From the NCBI RefSeq assembly GCF_000757825.1, contig NZ_CP009451.1:4812444-4876443 (forward strand): a DNA stretch of 64,000 nt, in the 5' to 3' direction. The position numbers and the translations under genes are program-made. Below the pieces are notes generated by a model that was given only the letters and a program-made list of their open reading frames with translations, was not told the origin of the DNA and searched no databases. The stretch is from Cedecea neteri. GTDB lineage: Bacteria > Pseudomonadota > Gammaproteobacteria > Enterobacterales > Enterobacteriaceae. Below, piece after piece: positions 7,985 to 18,523 of the stretch (the stretch's first letter is position 1; the number at the start of each line of letters is the position of its first letter).

Positions 7985-8998
7985 ATGAGTTACCCGCTGG
8001 AAGGAAAACAAATCCTCATTGTTGAAGACGAGCCCGTTTTCCGCTCCCTGCTGGACAGTTATCTGACTTCCCTTGGGGCGGGAACGCTGCTTGCCTGGGA
8101 TGGTAAAGACGCGCTCGAAAAGCTGGGGCAGGCGGTGCCGGACCTTCTGATTTGCGATCTGGCGATGCCGAGAATGAACGGCCTTGAGCTGGTAGAGCAC
8201 CTGCGTAATGAAGGTAACCAGACGCCCATTTTAGTCATTTCCGCGACAGAAAATATGTCCGATATCGCCCAGGCTTTACGGCTTGGCGTGCAGGACGTTT
8301 TGCTGAAACCAATTAAAGATCTTAATCGATTAAAAGAGACGGTGTTGTCCTGTATCTATCCGACGATGTTTAATTCGCGGGTCGAAGAGGAGGAGCGCCT
8401 GTTTCAGGACTGGGATGCGCTGGCGCGGGATCCTCAGGCGGCCTCAAAGCTGTTGCAGGAACTTCAGCCGCCGGTGCAGCAGGTTATATCCCGTTGTCGA
8501 ATAAATTATCGCCAATTAATATCGGTCGATCAGCCAGGCCTGGTGCTCGATATTGCACCACTTTCAGATAATGACCTGGCATTTTATTGTCTCGACGTTA
8601 CCCGCGCCGGAGATAACGGTGTATTAGCCGCGCTGTTGTTACGAGCGTTATTCAACGGGCTGCTACAGGAACAACTTTCCCATCATGGGCAGCGTTTGCC
8701 GGAATTGGGTAATTTACTTAAACAGGTCAATCAGCTATTGCGACAGGCAAACCTGAGCGGGCAATTTCCGCTGATAGTTGGTTATTATCACAGCGGTTTA
8801 AAAAACCTCATTCTTGTTTCTGCCGGACTTAACGCCACGTTAAATACCGGCGAGCACCAAATTCAGGTCAGCAACGGCGTTCCGCTGGGGACGCTCGGCA
8901 ACGCGTACCTCAATCAAATCAGCCAGCGGTGCGAGGCGTGGCAGTGCCAGGTCTGGGGCTCTGGTGGGCGTTTACGGCTGATGTTGTCTGCAGAATAA
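7985..8998 (+). CDS. rssB: RpoS-degradation adaptor and response regulator RssB
   Basis: Recruits the stationary-phase sigma factor RpoS to the ClpXP protease. It is 337 residues, the same as E. coli. The receiver domain covers residues 1-125 with the acidic pair E14-D15, phospho-acceptor Asp58 in LLICDLAMP, and the switch lysine in LKPIKD. The rest is the PP2C-like effector domain without a kinase. The ATG at 7985 is preceded by an aggaaa site; an earlier in-frame start at 7937 would add residues absent from the family. It follows rssA by 81 bases. Confidence 0.96.
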   Translation: MSYPLEGKQILIVEDEPVFRSLLDSYLTSLGAGTLLAWDGKDALEKLGQAVPDLLICDLAMPRMNGLELVEHLRNEGNQTPILVISATENMSDIAQALRLGVQDVLLKPIKDLNRLKETVLSCIYPTMFNSRVEEEERLFQDWDALARDPQAASKLLQELQPPVQQVISRCRINYRQLISVDQPGLVLDIAPLSDNDLAFYCLDVTRAGDNGVLAALLLRALFNGLLQEQLSHHGQRLPELGNLLKQVNQLLRQANLSGQFPLIVGYYHSGLKNLILVSAGLNATLNTGEHQIQVSNGVPLGTLGNAYLNQISQRCEAWQCQVWGSGGRLRLMLSAE

Positions 8999-9089
8999 AC
9001 AACGGAACAACTGATTACATTTAGCTTTTTTCCTGGCTCTCGGGCGGTGGTAATATCGCGACCAACTTAATCGTATTTGTCTTAAATTA

Positions 9090-9127
9090 GCCGCTGCCGG
9101 GGTAAACGGGGGGCGGTTTTTGTTTTT
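9090..9127 (+). terminator. Probable rssB terminator
   Basis: A GC-rich imperfect hairpin (ccgctgccgg / ggggggcgg) is followed by tttttgttttt. It sits about 90 bases after the rssB stop and before galU. The stem is imperfect, so the call is moderate. Confidence 0.5.
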
Positions 9128-9200
9128 AAGCTGATATACTCAACCGCGTTTTTAAATTGACGACAAGTGTGAAACTTGAACAGTCCTGGAGGTTTTTTCA

Positions 9201-10109
9201 ATGGCTGCCATTAATTCTAAAGTAACTAAAGCTGTTATCCCGGTTGCGGGATTGGGAACGCGCATGTTGCCGGCAACAAAGGCAATTCCAAAAGAGATGC
9301 TGCCGCTGGTTGATAAGCCGCTGATTCAGTATGTCGTTAATGAGTGTATCGCCGCCGGTATTACTGAAATCGTCCTGGTGACCCACTCTTCGAAGAACTC
9401 CATCGAAAACCACTTCGATACCAGTTTTGAACTGGAAGCGATGCTTGAGAAGCGCGTTAAGCGTCAGCTTCTGGAAGAAGTTCAGTCTATCTGCCCTCCG
9501 CACGTCACCATTATGCAGGTACGTCAGGGTCTGGCGAAAGGCCTGGGCCATGCCGTGATGTGTGCACACCCGGTTGTGGGCGATGAGCCTGTCGCCGTTA
9601 TCCTGCCGGACGTTATTCTGGACGAATTTGAGTCCGATCTTTCCCAGGACAACCTGGCGGAAATGATTCGCCGCTTCGATGTGACCGGAAACAGCCAAAT
9701 CATGGTTGAACCTGTTGCCGATGTGACCGCCTACGGCGTGGTTGACTGCCAGGGTGCATCGCTCTCTGCCGGTGACAGCGTGCCGATGGTCGGCATCGTT
9801 GAGAAGCCAAAAGCGGACGTTGCGCCGTCAAACCTGGCCGTTGTAGGACGCTATGTGCTGAGCGCGGACATCTGGCCGCTGTTGGCTAAAACCCCTCCAG
9901 GCGCAGGTGATGAAATTCAGCTCACCGACTCTATTGCCATGCTGATGGATAAAGAGACCGTTGAGGCTTACCACATGAAGGGCGTGAGCCACGATTGCGG
10001 CAACAAGCTGGGCTATATGCAGGCGTTTGTTGAGTACGGTATTCGTCATAAAACGCTGGGTGAAGATTTTAAAACCTGGCTTGAAGCCACCGTTGGCGCG
10101 AAGAAATAA
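9201..10109 (+). CDS. galU: UTP-glucose-1-phosphate uridylyltransferase GalU
   Basis: Makes UDP-glucose from UTP and glucose 1-phosphate, the donor for LPS core, trehalose, galactose metabolism and, here, UDP-glucuronate through the adjacent ugd. It is 302 residues, the same as E. coli. The nucleotide-binding [20 protein letters not shown] signature is at about residues 20-39, and the sugar-nucleotide FVEKPK-type motif appears as GIVEKPK near 200. It has a strong ggagg ribosome site. ugd follows after 24 bases, so the two form an operon. Confidence 0.97.
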   Translation: MAAINSKVTKAVIPVAGLGTRMLPATKAIPKEMLPLVDKPLIQYVVNECIAAGITEIVLVTHSSKNSIENHFDTSFELEAMLEKRVKRQLLEEVQSICPPHVTIMQVRQGLAKGLGHAVMCAHPVVGDEPVAVILPDVILDEFESDLSQDNLAEMIRRFDVTGNSQIMVEPVADVTAYGVVDCQGASLSAGDSVPMVGIVEKPKADVAPSNLAVVGRYVLSADIWPLLAKTPPGAGDEIQLTDSIAMLMDKETVEAYHMKGVSHDCGNKLGYMQAFVEYGIRHKTLGEDFKTWLEATVGAKK

Positions 10110-10133
10110 GTCAATTCAACGCAGGATGGTAAG

Positions 10134-11474
10134 ATGAAAGTTACCGTATTTGGTATTGGCTACGTTGGCCTGGTCCAGGCCGCCGTGCTCGCGGATGTAG
10201 GGCACGATGTCATGTGCATCGACGTAGACGCAAAGAAAGTGGAAAACCTTAAAAAAGGTGAAATCCCTATCTTTGAGCCAGGCCTTGCGCCATTGGTAAA
10301 GAAGAATTATGAAGAAGGGCGCCTGCAGTTCAGCACCAACGCTGAAGAAGGCGTTAACCATGGCGAAATGCACTATATTGCCGTGGGGACACCTCCTGAT
10401 GAAGACGGATCCGCTGACCTGAAATATGTGACTGCCGTTGCGCGCACCATCGCGCAGTATATGGATTCGCATAAAGTCGTTATCGACAAATCAACGGTAC
10501 CTGTTGGCACGGCGGATAAAGTGCGTGCGGTGATGGAAGAAACCCTCAAATCTCGCGGGCTGGAGATTAACTTTGATGTGGTTTCTAACCCGGAGTTCCT
10601 GAAAGAAGGTGCGGCGGTTGCCGACTGTATGCGTCCTGAACGCATCGTCATCGGGACGGATAACGAAGAGGTTGTTGACCTGCTCCGTGAGCTGTATGAG
10701 CCGTTTAACCGCAATCACGATCGTATGATTCTGATGGATATCCGCAGCGCAGAGCTGACCAAATATGCGGCCAACTGCATGCTGGCAACCAAAATCAGCT
10801 TCATGAACGAAATTGCTAACCTGGCCGAGCGGCTTGGGGCTGACGTTGAAAAAGTGCGCATGGGGATCGGCTCCGACTCCCGTATCGGCTACAGCTTTAT
10901 CTACCCAGGCTGCGGCTATGGCGGTTCATGCTTCCCTAAAGACGTCCAGGCGCTGATTCGCACCGCTGAGCAGATTGGCTACACGCCACGTATTCTGCAG
11001 GCTGTGGAAGAAGTTAACTACGCCCAGAAGCAGAAACTGCCAGAGTTTGTGATTCGCCACTTCGGTGAAGATTTGAAAGGTAAGACCTTCGCACTTTGGG
11101 GACTTTCCTTCAAGCCGAACACGGACGATATGCGAGAAGCGTCCAGCCGGGTGCTGATCGAAGCGCTTTGGGAACGTGGGGCCGAAGTACAGGCCTACGA
11201 TCCTGAAGCGATGGACGAAACGCAGCGCATTTATGGCCACCGCGGCGATTTAAGGCTGATGGGGACCAAAGAGGCTGCCCTACAGGGCGCTGACGCGTTA
11301 ATTGTCTGTACCGAATGGCAGAGCTTCAAGGCGCCGGATTTCGATCTGATGAAGAAGTCGCTGAAGCAGCCGGTTATCTTTGATGGTCGTAACCTTTATG
11401 ATCCTGAAAGACTCAACAAGCGCGGTTTTGTCTATTACGCCATCGGTCGCGGTGCATCTATTAATATCGTCTAA
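10134..11474 (+). CDS. ugd: UDP-glucose 6-dehydrogenase, long form
   Basis: Oxidises UDP-glucose twice with NAD+ to UDP-glucuronate, a precursor for capsule, colanic acid and aminoarabinose lipid A modification. It is 446 residues with an N-terminal NAD-binding GIGYVGLV motif at about residues 7-14, the catalytic cysteine in [12 protein letters not shown] near residue 262, and a C-terminal UDP-binding domain ([15 protein letters not shown]). The E. coli Ugd beside the his operon is 388 residues, so this belongs to the longer subfamily. Its place directly behind galU puts donor synthesis and its oxidation in one transcript. Confidence 0.93.
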   Translation: MKVTVFGIGYVGLVQAAVLADVGHDVMCIDVDAKKVENLKKGEIPIFEPGLAPLVKKNYEEGRLQFSTNAEEGVNHGEMHYIAVGTPPDEDGSADLKYVTAVARTIAQYMDSHKVVIDKSTVPVGTADKVRAVMEETLKSRGLEINFDVVSNPEFLKEGAAVADCMRPERIVIGTDNEEVVDLLRELYEPFNRNHDRMILMDIRSAELTKYAANCMLATKISFMNEIANLAERLGADVEKVRMGIGSDSRIGYSFIYPGCGYGGSCFPKDVQALIRTAEQIGYTPRILQAVEEVNYAQKQKLPEFVIRHFGEDLKGKTFALWGLSFKPNTDDMREASSRVLIEALWERGAEVQAYDPEAMDETQRIYGHRGDLRLMGTKEAALQGADALIVCTEWQSFKAPDFDLMKKSLKQPVIFDGRNLYDPERLNKRGFVYYAIGRGASINIV

Positions 11475-11497
11475 ATAACCCCCCCTGGTTATTTAAG

Positions 11498-11545
11498 GTG
11501 ACCGGCACGGTAGCGCTTTCAGCAAGCCTGTACGCTGCCGGTCAC
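11498..11545 (+). terminator. Hairpin after ugd, possible terminator
   Basis: A perfect 10-bp inverted repeat (gtgaccggca / tgccggtcac) with a 28-base loop lies 24 bases after the ugd stop. A smaller ataacc / ggttat hairpin precedes it. No strong T run follows, so this may be a rho-independent-like or mRNA-stabilising structure. Confidence 0.45.
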
Positions 11546-12186
11546 GTTTCCTCTCTGGTATTCTCCCTGACTCCTTAAATCCGCTCAACTGCGTTTCTGC
11601 GCGGTATTTTAGCCTGCCTCGAGGTATGTTTTTGCCGGAGACGGCCAGCCGCTGTCTTTAATGCAGCCGGGAACGAATATGTGGCGTTCATTATTTGACC
11701 ATTGGGCGTGTTGGTCGGTAAACGCAGGGTGATATGGTGATTAAAATGACCCAGGGGTTGTTTACGTCGATATTGGGATGGCGGCGGCAGTAATAAAACG
11801 CCTTAGTGGAGTCGATAAGTAAATGCGTCGTGCGTTACTTAAGGGAGGATAAAACGAACATAAGGCAGGCTCAATAATCACCCTGAGTGAGGGTTGTATA
11901 CCGGATTAACCATTATGCCAGGCGTGGATTCAACTCTTTGCGTAATGTCTCATTTTTTGTTGATAACGCTAATGGAGTATATACATCCAGGAAAAGGATT
12001 ATCTCAAAGTCAGATAAATCCATTGCAGGGTTAACCCGATGATTAGCGAGCGAAATTAACTGTACTTAAGGACAGGTATTGTATCTAAAATATTTAGTCG
12101 ATTCGTTAATAAAGAAAAATAAGCTGTTTTATGATTGTTTTGCTGAGGCAAGGGTATGGTGGGACAGAAAAGTGAAGATCGTCAGA
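11546..12186. other. Noncoding stretch between ugd and hns
   Basis: About 640 bases that become AT-rich toward hns. No reading frame here shows protein-like composition or a recognisable family; the one longer frame, 12079-12288, runs into the hns terminator and the end of hns in antisense. No tRNA or known structured RNA was recognised. Confidence 0.5.
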
Positions 12187-12187
12187 A

Positions 12188-12212
12188 ATAAAAAATCCCG
12201 CCGGAGCGGGAT
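12188..12212 (-). terminator. hns terminator
   Basis: On the minus strand a 7-bp stem (atcccgc / gcgggat) with a 4-base loop is followed by TTTTTTATT. It lies 24 bases beyond the hns stop. Confidence 0.85.
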
Positions 12213-12235
12213 CTTAATAAGCAGCACTGAGAGGA

Positions 12236-12643
12236 TTACAGCAGGAAGTCTTCCAGCTTCTTACCTTGCTCATCCATTGCTTTCTTGATAACTGCTGGCG
12301 TACGACCCTGGCCGGTCCAGGTTTTAGTTTCGCCGTTTTCGTCGATGTACTGGTATTTAGCAGGACGCGCTGCGCGTTTTGCTTTACCTGCAGATTTAAC
12401 AGCAGCAATGCTGTTCAGCAGTTCATTAGGGTCAATACCGTCAGCAATCAGCATTTCACGGTACTGCTGCAGTTTACGAGTGCGCTCTTCAACTTCAGCG
12501 GCTGCCGCGTTTTCTTCTTCACGACGTTCGTTAACTACAACTTCTAATTTTTCCAGCATCTCTTCCAGAGTTTCCAGGGTGCATTCTCTTGCCTGGGCAC
12601 GAAGAGTACGGATGTTGTTCAGAATTTTAAGTGCTTCGCTCAT
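12236..12643 (-). CDS. hns: Nucleoid-associated silencer H-NS
   Basis: A DNA-bridging protein that silences AT-rich and acquired genes, so it is relevant to the CDI locus in this window. It is 135 residues (E. coli 137). An N-terminal coiled-coil dimerisation region covers residues 1-65, then a second multimerisation helix and linker, and a C-terminal DNA-binding domain from about 90 with the AT-hook-like TWTGQGRTP loop near residues 107-115. The promoter at 12689-12717 and a terminator frame a single-gene unit. Confidence 0.97.
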   Translation of the reverse strand: MSEALKILNNIRTLRAQARECTLETLEEMLEKLEVVVNERREEENAAAAEVEERTRKLQQYREMLIADGIDPNELLNSIAAVKSAGKAKRAARPAKYQYIDENGETKTWTGQGRTPAVIKKAMDEQGKKLEDFLL

Positions 12644-12688
12644 TGTAGTAATCTCAAACTTATTATTGGGGGGGTGACGTTTGAGCTA

Positions 12689-12717
12689 ATAATAGAGCGT
12701 TATATTAAGTTCTGCAA
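12689..12717 (-). promoter_or_regulatory. hns promoter
   Basis: On the minus strand TTGCAG (12717-12712) and TATTAT (12694-12689) are separated by 17 bases, about 45 bases before the hns ATG. The arrangement resembles the E. coli hns promoter. Confidence 0.7.
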
Positions 12718-13199
12718 TAGCCGTGAATGTAAGGAATTCAAAATTTGCTGATATATATGCGGCGGTTTAAATACCGTTAACTTAATTTCTGGCTCCCAGG
12801 GCACGCGAAATGGCACTTTAAGACTCAAATTTTAGACAACAACCCTGGCATCAAAAGGGTTTGTTGCAGGCAGAAAAAGAGAGAAATTTTGCATTAATCA
12901 TCAAATATCGGGCGATGGTATTAATGTTTATGACCACTGCAGGCTGTTTACAATTTATAATAATTGAGCTGCTAAATAATTTCATGAGAGCGCGTTAAAC
13001 GTGCGGGAAGGCTTCTGCCGTGGCGGTTCCATATCTTCACGTATACAACTATTACCCGCTGTATAAGCAGGATTTATTAATATATCTGATGCCATTAACC
13101 CGGATGTTTAGCAAGGTAATCGGCAATCCACCGACGCCGTACAGTGTGGTACAATCCGCCGAAACATAATTTACACTTTTGATTCAGGCTACAGGTGCA
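12718..13199. other. AT-rich hns-tdk intergenic region
   Basis: About 480 bases between the divergent hns and tdk, visibly AT-rich, with no supported gene. It presumably holds upstream control sites for both genes (in E. coli hns is autoregulated and Fis- and CspA-responsive). No specific sites are called. Confidence 0.5.
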
Positions 13200-13805
13200 A
13201 TGGCTCAACTCTATTTTTACTACTCAGCAATGAATGCGGGAAAATCGACCGCGCTGCTTCAATCCTCGTGGAATTACCAGGAAAGAGGGATGCGCACGTT
13301 GGTGTATACAGCAGAGATAGATAATCGTTTTGGTGTGGGAAAAGTCAGTTCACGTATTGGGCTGTCGTCTCCTGCAAAGCTTTATAACGCGACAACAGAC
13401 CTGTATGCCGACATTCGTGCAGAGCAGCAATCTGCGCCCGTGCACTGCGTGCTGGTGGATGAAAGCCAGTTCTTATCTAAAGAACAGGTTTATGCTTTAT
13501 CTGACGTTGTCGATGAGCTTGATATCCCCGTCTTATGCTACGGCCTGCGTACGGATTTCCGCGGTGAGTTATTCAGCGGCAGCCAGTATCTGCTGGCGCT
13601 GTCAGATAAGCTGGTTGAGCTGAAAACGATTTGTTTTTGCGGGCGTAAAGCAAGCATGGTGCTTCGTCTCGATCGGGAAGGGCGTCCTTATAATGAAGGC
13701 GAGCAGGTGGTGATCGGCGGCAATGAACGTTACATCTCGGTTTGCCGTAAACATTATAAAGAAGCGTTAATTAAAGGCTCTCTGCAAGAGATGCAGGGCA
13801 GTTAA
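13200..13805 (+). CDS. tdk: Thymidine kinase Tdk
   Basis: Phosphorylates thymidine in the salvage pathway. It is 201 residues (E. coli 205). A P-loop SAMNAGKST is at residues 9-17, VDESQF around 88-93 holds the Walker B and catalytic-base region, and the zinc lasso cysteines appear in CFCGRKA and later near VCRKH. The ATG at 13200 gives the E. coli-like MAQLYFYYS; an in-frame ATT-adjacent start at 13179 would add seven unconserved residues. Confidence 0.96.
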   Translation: MAQLYFYYSAMNAGKSTALLQSSWNYQERGMRTLVYTAEIDNRFGVGKVSSRIGLSSPAKLYNATTDLYADIRAEQQSAPVHCVLVDESQFLSKEQVYALSDVVDELDIPVLCYGLRTDFRGELFSGSQYLLALSDKLVELKTICFCGRKASMVLRLDREGRPYNEGEQVVIGGNERYISVCRKHYKEALIKGSLQEMQGS

Positions 13806-13877
13806 TTTAAAAGAGGGGTAACTCCATTGCCCCTGCATTAAGCGTGCTATAGCGGCTTGTACAAAGCGTCCACGCAT

Positions 13878-13908
13878 AAAAAAACCCGCCAGAATGAGGC
13901 GGGTTTTG
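13878..13908. terminator. Bidirectional terminator between tdk and adhE
   Basis: A 7-bp stem (acccgcc / ggcgggt) with a 7-base loop is flanked by an A run on the left and TTTTGTGTTTT on the right. It lies between convergent tdk and adhE and serves both. Confidence 0.85.
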
Positions 13909-13926
13909 TGTTTTAAGAGCTAATGA

Positions 13927-16599
13927 TTAAGCGGTTTTCTTCGCTTTTATGTCAGCTTTTGCTGCAGGTGCGGCTTCTTTAGCCGCTGCACCTTCTACGA
14001 ACTCACGGCCGTAGTAGGTATCCAGCAGAATCTGTTTCAGCTCAGAAATCAGCGGATAGCGTGGGTTAGCCCCGGTACACTGGTCATCAAACGCATCTTC
14101 AGACAGTTTGTCGACGTGTGCCAGGAAGTCTGCTTCCTGTACGCCCGCTTCGCGGATGGACTTAGGAATACCCAGTTCAGCTTTGATAGAATCCAGCCAT
14201 GCCAGCAGTTTCTCGATCTTAGCCGCGGTACGGTCACCCGCTGCGGTCAGACCCAGATGGTCAGCGATTTCAGCGTAGCGGCGACGCGCCTGTGGGCGGT
14301 CGTACTGGCTGAAAGCAGTCTGCTTGGTTGGGTTGTCATTCGCGTTATAGCGGATAACGTTGGAGATAAGCAGGGCGTTTGCCAGACCGTGAGGAATGTG
14401 GAACTGAGAACCCAGCTTGTGCGCCATTGAGTGACACACGCCCAGGAAGGCGTTTGCAAACGCGATGCCGGCGATGGTCGCTGCGTTGTGAACGCGCTCG
14501 CGGGCAACCGGATTTTTAGAGCCTTCATTATAGGAAGCTGGCAGGTTTTCTTTCAGCAGTTTCAGCGCTTGCAGAGCCTGGCCGTCAGAGAATTCGCTTG
14601 CCAGCACGGAAACGTAAGCTTCCAGCGCGTGGGTCACCGCATCCAGACCGCCGAAGGCGCAGAGCGACTTAGGCATATCCATCACCAGGTTGGCATCAAC
14701 AATCGCCATATCTGGGGTCAGCGCATAGTCAGCCAGCGGGTATTTCTGGCCGGTAGCATCGTCGGTAACAACCGCAAACGGTGTGACTTCAGAACCGGTA
14801 CCGGACGTGGTGGTCACCGCAATCATCTTCGCTTTTACGCCCATTTTCGGGAACTTGTAGATACGTTTACGGATGTCCATAAAGCGCAGCGCCAGTTCTT
14901 CGAAGTGGGTTTCCGGGTGTTCGTACATCACCCACATGATTTTGGCTGCATCCATCGGGGAGCCGCCGCCCAGCGCGATGATAACGTCTGGTTTGAAGGA
15001 GTTTGCCAGCTCTGCGCCTTTGCGAACAACGGTCAGCGTTGGGTCGGCTTCAACCTCAAAGAAGACTTCGGTTTCGACACCAGAGGCTTTCAGCACGGAA
15101 GTGATCTGGTCCGCATAGCCGTTGTTGAACAGGAAGCGGTCGGTCACGATCAGCGCACGTTTGTGGCCATCAGTAATCACTTCGTCCAGCGCAATTGGCA
15201 GGGAGCCACGGCGGAAGTAGATAGATTTCGGAAGTTTATGCCACAACATGTTCTCAGCTCGCTTAGCAACGGTTTTCTTGTTGATCAGGTGCTTAGGACC
15301 CACGTTTTCAGAGATGGAGTTACCACCCCATGAACCACAACCCAGCGTCAGGGAAGGGGCCAGCTTGAAGTTATACAGGTCGCCGATACCCCCCTGAGAA
15401 GCCGGGGTGTTAATCAGAATACGTGCGGTCTTCATTTTGTCGCCGAAGAACTTAACGCGCTCAGGCTGGTTGTCCTGGTCAGTGTACAGGCAAGAGGTAT
15501 GGCCGATGCCGCCCATCTCAACCAGTTTTTCCGCTTTGATGACGGCGTCTTCGAAGTTCTTGGCACGGTACATGGCCAGCGTCGGAGACAGTTTTTCGTG
15601 AGCGAAAGGTTCAGACTCGTCGACAACGGACACTTCGCCGATGAGGATTTTGGTGTCTGCTGGTACGGTGAACCCGGCCAGTTCAGCAATTTTGGTGGCT
15701 GGCTGACCGACGATAGCAGCGTTCAGCGCGCCATTTTTCAGGATGATGTCCTGCACGGCTTTCAGCTCTTTACCCTGCAGCAGGTAGCCGCCGTGGGTAG
15801 CGAAACGTTCACGCACTGCGTTATAAGCAGAGTCAACAACGATGACGGACTGCTCGGAAGCACATATAACGCCGTTATCGAAGGTTTTGGACATCAGAAT
15901 GGAAGCAACAACACGTTTGATGTCTGCGGTTTCGTCAACCACAACCGGGGTGTTACCGGCGCCAACGCCGATAGCAGGTTTACCGGAGCTGTAAGCTGCT
16001 TTAACCATGCCTGGGCCACCGGTCGCCAGGATCATATTGATATCCGGGTGGTGCATCAGGGCGTTAGACAGTTCTACGGAAGGCTGGTCGATCCAACCGA
16101 TCAGATCTTTTGGTGCACCGGCAGCGATAGCAGCCTGCAGCACGATGTCTGCTGCTTTGTTGGTCGCATCTTTAGCGCGTGGGTGTGGCGAGAAGATGAT
16201 GGCGTTACGGGTCTTCAGGCTGATCAAAGATTTGAAGATAGCGGTAGACGTTGGGTTAGTGGTTGGCACGATACCGCAGATGATGCCGATAGGTTCAGCG
16301 ATAGTGATGGTACCGAAGGTATGATCTTCAGACAGCACACCACAGGTTTTCTCATCTTTATAAGCGTTATAGATATATTCGGAAGCGAAGTGGTTTTTAA
16401 TCACTTTATCTTCGACGATACCCATACCGGATTCGGCGACGGCTAATTTAGCCAGGGGGATTCGAGCGTCGGCAGCGGCCAGGGCGGCAGCACGGAAGAT
16501 CTTATCGACTTGCTCTTGAGTAAAGTTGGCATATTCACGCTGGGCTTTCTTTACGCGCTCGACGAGGGCGTTCAGTTCCGCGACATTAGTTACAGCCAT
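13927..16599 (-). CDS. adhE: Bifunctional aldehyde-alcohol dehydrogenase AdhE
   Basis: Converts acetyl-CoA to acetaldehyde and then ethanol with two NADH, the main ethanol route in fermentation; it forms filaments called spirosomes. It is 890 residues (E. coli 891). The N-terminal aldehyde dehydrogenase half covers residues 1-440 with the catalytic cysteine in GVICASEQS near 245, and the C-terminal iron-dependent alcohol dehydrogenase half from about 450 with GGGSPMDAAK and the metal-binding histidines in HSMAHKLGSQFHIPHGLANA. A short alanine- and lysine-rich tail ends the protein. It has a strong aggaga ribosome site and stands alone between divergent ychE and convergent tdk. Confidence 0.98.
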   Translation of the reverse strand: MAVTNVAELNALVERVKKAQREYANFTQEQVDKIFRAAALAAADARIPLAKLAVAESGMGIVEDKVIKNHFASEYIYNAYKDEKTCGVLSEDHTFGTITIAEPIGIICGIVPTTNPTSTAIFKSLISLKTRNAIIFSPHPRAKDATNKAADIVLQAAIAAGAPKDLIGWIDQPSVELSNALMHHPDINMILATGGPGMVKAAYSSGKPAIGVGAGNTPVVVDETADIKRVVASILMSKTFDNGVICASEQSVIVVDSAYNAVRERFATHGGYLLQGKELKAVQDIILKNGALNAAIVGQPATKIAELAGFTVPADTKILIGEVSVVDESEPFAHEKLSPTLAMYRAKNFEDAVIKAEKLVEMGGIGHTSCLYTDQDNQPERVKFFGDKMKTARILINTPASQGGIGDLYNFKLAPSLTLGCGSWGGNSISENVGPKHLINKKTVAKRAENMLWHKLPKSIYFRRGSLPIALDEVITDGHKRALIVTDRFLFNNGYADQITSVLKASGVETEVFFEVEADPTLTVVRKGAELANSFKPDVIIALGGGSPMDAAKIMWVMYEHPETHFEELALRFMDIRKRIYKFPKMGVKAKMIAVTTTSGTGSEVTPFAVVTDDATGQKYPLADYALTPDMAIVDANLVMDMPKSLCAFGGLDAVTHALEAYVSVLASEFSDGQALQALKLLKENLPASYNEGSKNPVARERVHNAATIAGIAFANAFLGVCHSMAHKLGSQFHIPHGLANALLISNVIRYNANDNPTKQTAFSQYDRPQARRRYAEIADHLGLTAAGDRTAAKIEKLLAWLDSIKAELGIPKSIREAGVQEADFLAHVDKLSEDAFDDQCTGANPRYPLISELKQILLDTYYGREFVEGAAAKEAAPAAKADIKAKKTA

Positions 16600-17074
16600 A
16601 ATGCTCTCCTGATAATGTTAAACTCTTTTAGTAAATAAGCTGCGCGAGTCGACAGTATAGTCAGCAGCCACAGAATGCGTGTTTAAGACGAAACGGCACC
16701 GTACTAAATACCTGGATTCATGCGCTGATTTACTAAAAGAGCCTCATCTGAATAAGCCGTGTTAGTGGAAAACCTGCTCTTCAGATGTGTCCAAGAGTAC
16801 CCACTTCTGAGTAGCTTTTTCGTGATCCAAATCACAACTATCTCATGCTGACACCATTCAGCAGGCGCTATCCAGGTGGTTGATAAATCTTTAAAAAGTT
16901 AGTCACAGCAACGTCGAAACAAAGTACCACAAATTCAACATTCGGGTAACAGTTCGTCATTGCGCTAAAATTACTTGCTGCAGACGTCGATTGCGCAGGG
17001 AAATAGCGTAGCGGCGGGGGTGTTTTTCCATTACATTACGCCTGATTTTGCTTTGTTCATTTGCGGAGTTTTGC
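16600..17074. other. adhE-ychE divergent control region
   Basis: About 475 bases between divergent adhE and ychE with no supported gene. In E. coli the long adhE leader holds promoters and sites for NarL, Fis, Cra and RpoS-dependent control; individual sites were not assigned here. Confidence 0.5.
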
Positions 17075-17722
17075 GTGGCTCAATCCATTTTCGACCTGCC
17101 AACCTATATTAAGTTCTTTATCGGGATGTTTGCCCTGGTCAACCCGGTAGGGATTATTCCCGTCTTTATTAGTATGACCAGTTACCAGACTGCGGCGGCG
17201 AGAAATAAAACCAACCTCACGGCCAATCTGTCCGTGGCAATTATTCTCTGGACTTCACTCTTTTTGGGTGACGGCATTCTGCAAGTCTTTGGTATCTCTA
17301 TAGACTCATTCCGTATCGCCGGCGGTATTCTGGTGGTCACTATTGCGATGTCGATGATAAGCGGCAAGCTGGGTGAAGATAAGCAGAATAAGCAAGAAAA
17401 GTCTGAGAGCGCCATTCGTGAAAGCGTCGGCGTTGTGCCGCTGGCTTTGCCGCTGATGGCGGGGCCGGGGGCCATCAGTTCGACCATCGTTTGGGGGAGC
17501 CGCTACCATAACTGGGGGCATCTGCTGGGCTTCTCTCTCGCCATTGCGCTGTTTGCCTTCAGCTGCTGGTTGCTGTTCCGAATTGCGCCGTGGCTCGTTC
17601 GTATGCTGGGGCAAACGGGCATCAACGTGATCACCCGTATCATGGGGCTTTTGCTGATGGCGCTCGGTATCGAATTTATTGTCACCGGAATGAAAGCTAT
17701 CTTCCCTGGATTGTTAAGTTAA
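17075..17722 (+). CDS. ychE: MarC-family inner membrane protein YchE
   Basis: A 215-residue polytopic membrane protein of the UPF0056 (MarC) family, function unknown. About six hydrophobic segments, with family stretches FIGMFALVNPVGIIPVF near residue 15 and GPGAISSTIVW near 130. The GTG at 17075 is chosen because ggag lies six bases upstream and the resulting length is exactly the E. coli 215; the ATG at 17048 adds nine unconserved residues. Confidence 0.92.
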   Translation: MAQSIFDLPTYIKFFIGMFALVNPVGIIPVFISMTSYQTAAARNKTNLTANLSVAIILWTSLFLGDGILQVFGISIDSFRIAGGILVVTIAMSMISGKLGEDKQNKQEKSESAIRESVGVVPLALPLMAGPGAISSTIVWGSRYHNWGHLLGFSLAIALFAFSCWLLFRIAPWLVRMLGQTGINVITRIMGLLLMALGIEFIVTGMKAIFPGLLS

Positions 17723-17744
17723 TTCCGCTGCCACTTTCAAATGA

Positions 17745-17773
17745 AAAAGCAGAATCTCTTTTCTGCTTTTTTT
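17745..17773 (+). terminator. ychE terminator
   Basis: An aaaagcagaa / ttctgctttt stem with a short loop is followed by more T residues, about 22 bases after the ychE stop. Confidence 0.8.
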
Positions 17774-18523
17774 CTTTCTGTAGAGAAAAACGCCTCCTCG
17801 TCTTGCCCTCATTTTCGCAAAAGCAAATGCGAATCTTTCATAAGAAAATGCTTTGGAAAACCGTACATTAGCGGTTGACCTTGTAACATGTTGTACAGAA
17901 AAGTGGCGATCGAAATGATATTTAGCTGCCGTTACGCAATCAGGCTTGCTGCGGGTTTATTGAGATGATATTAGTAATTCATGCCTTCCCGCAGAGGAAT
18001 GTGCTAAAAAATAATCAATTGTTAATTTTTTGTGAGTGATGAAGCGGGTAAGAGACTGACCTCCCTTCCAGTGCGGTGATATCAGGTTAACTTCATGATT
18101 ATCAAGATCATGATTGAGTTTTCTCTGGGGCCTGTCACGCATCGCTTTCCCCACATTCTCTCCATAAAGGAGAAATGGTTAACAAATTTGCAAATTGTAT
18201 TGGCGGGTATGTGACGCTTTTGATACTTTCCGGGCAAAACAATTCGCTGAAAAACGTTTATTTTGCAGATGAGTTTGATTACGCCGCGTCATCATTACCA
18301 GCGGAATAAAAAGATTAATGGCCGTCGAACACGCAATCGGCGGTAGTACAGAATCGACGTAATGAGGCCGTCATTAGAGAACGGCCCGAAAATAAAGTCG
18401 GTGATAGCGAGAAGTAAAAGCAGTATCCCGTACGGACGCTTAACGCTCCTGCGCTGTAAGGGACCCCTAGGGGAAGAGGCTGGCTTTCGGGCCGGTAATT
18501 ATAATGAGTGGAGTACCAACACA
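17774..18523 (+). other. Long upstream region and leader of oppA
   Basis: About 750 bases without a supported gene. A frame open from 18362 runs into oppA but its first 54 codons have no similarity to OppA and end before the signal peptide, so it is treated as leader. The last 100 bases contain a strong hairpin-forming stretch (acccctagggg and gggccgg near 18460-18495). In E. coli and Salmonella oppA mRNA is a target of the small RNA GcvB; the pairing site was not resolved here. Confidence 0.5.

Noticed and set aside
12079..12288. A 69-codon plus-strand frame before hns
   Set aside because: Its second half is antisense to the hns terminator and 3' end, and its first half shows no family or ribosome site.
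14431..15333. A 300-codon plus-strand frame opposite adhE, with another at 15499-16446
   Set aside because: Shadows of a highly biased coding sequence; no start sites, no families.
18362..18523. N-terminal extension of OppA
   Set aside because: The 54 extra codons precede a perfect signal peptide and are unlike any OppA; they are untranslated leader.
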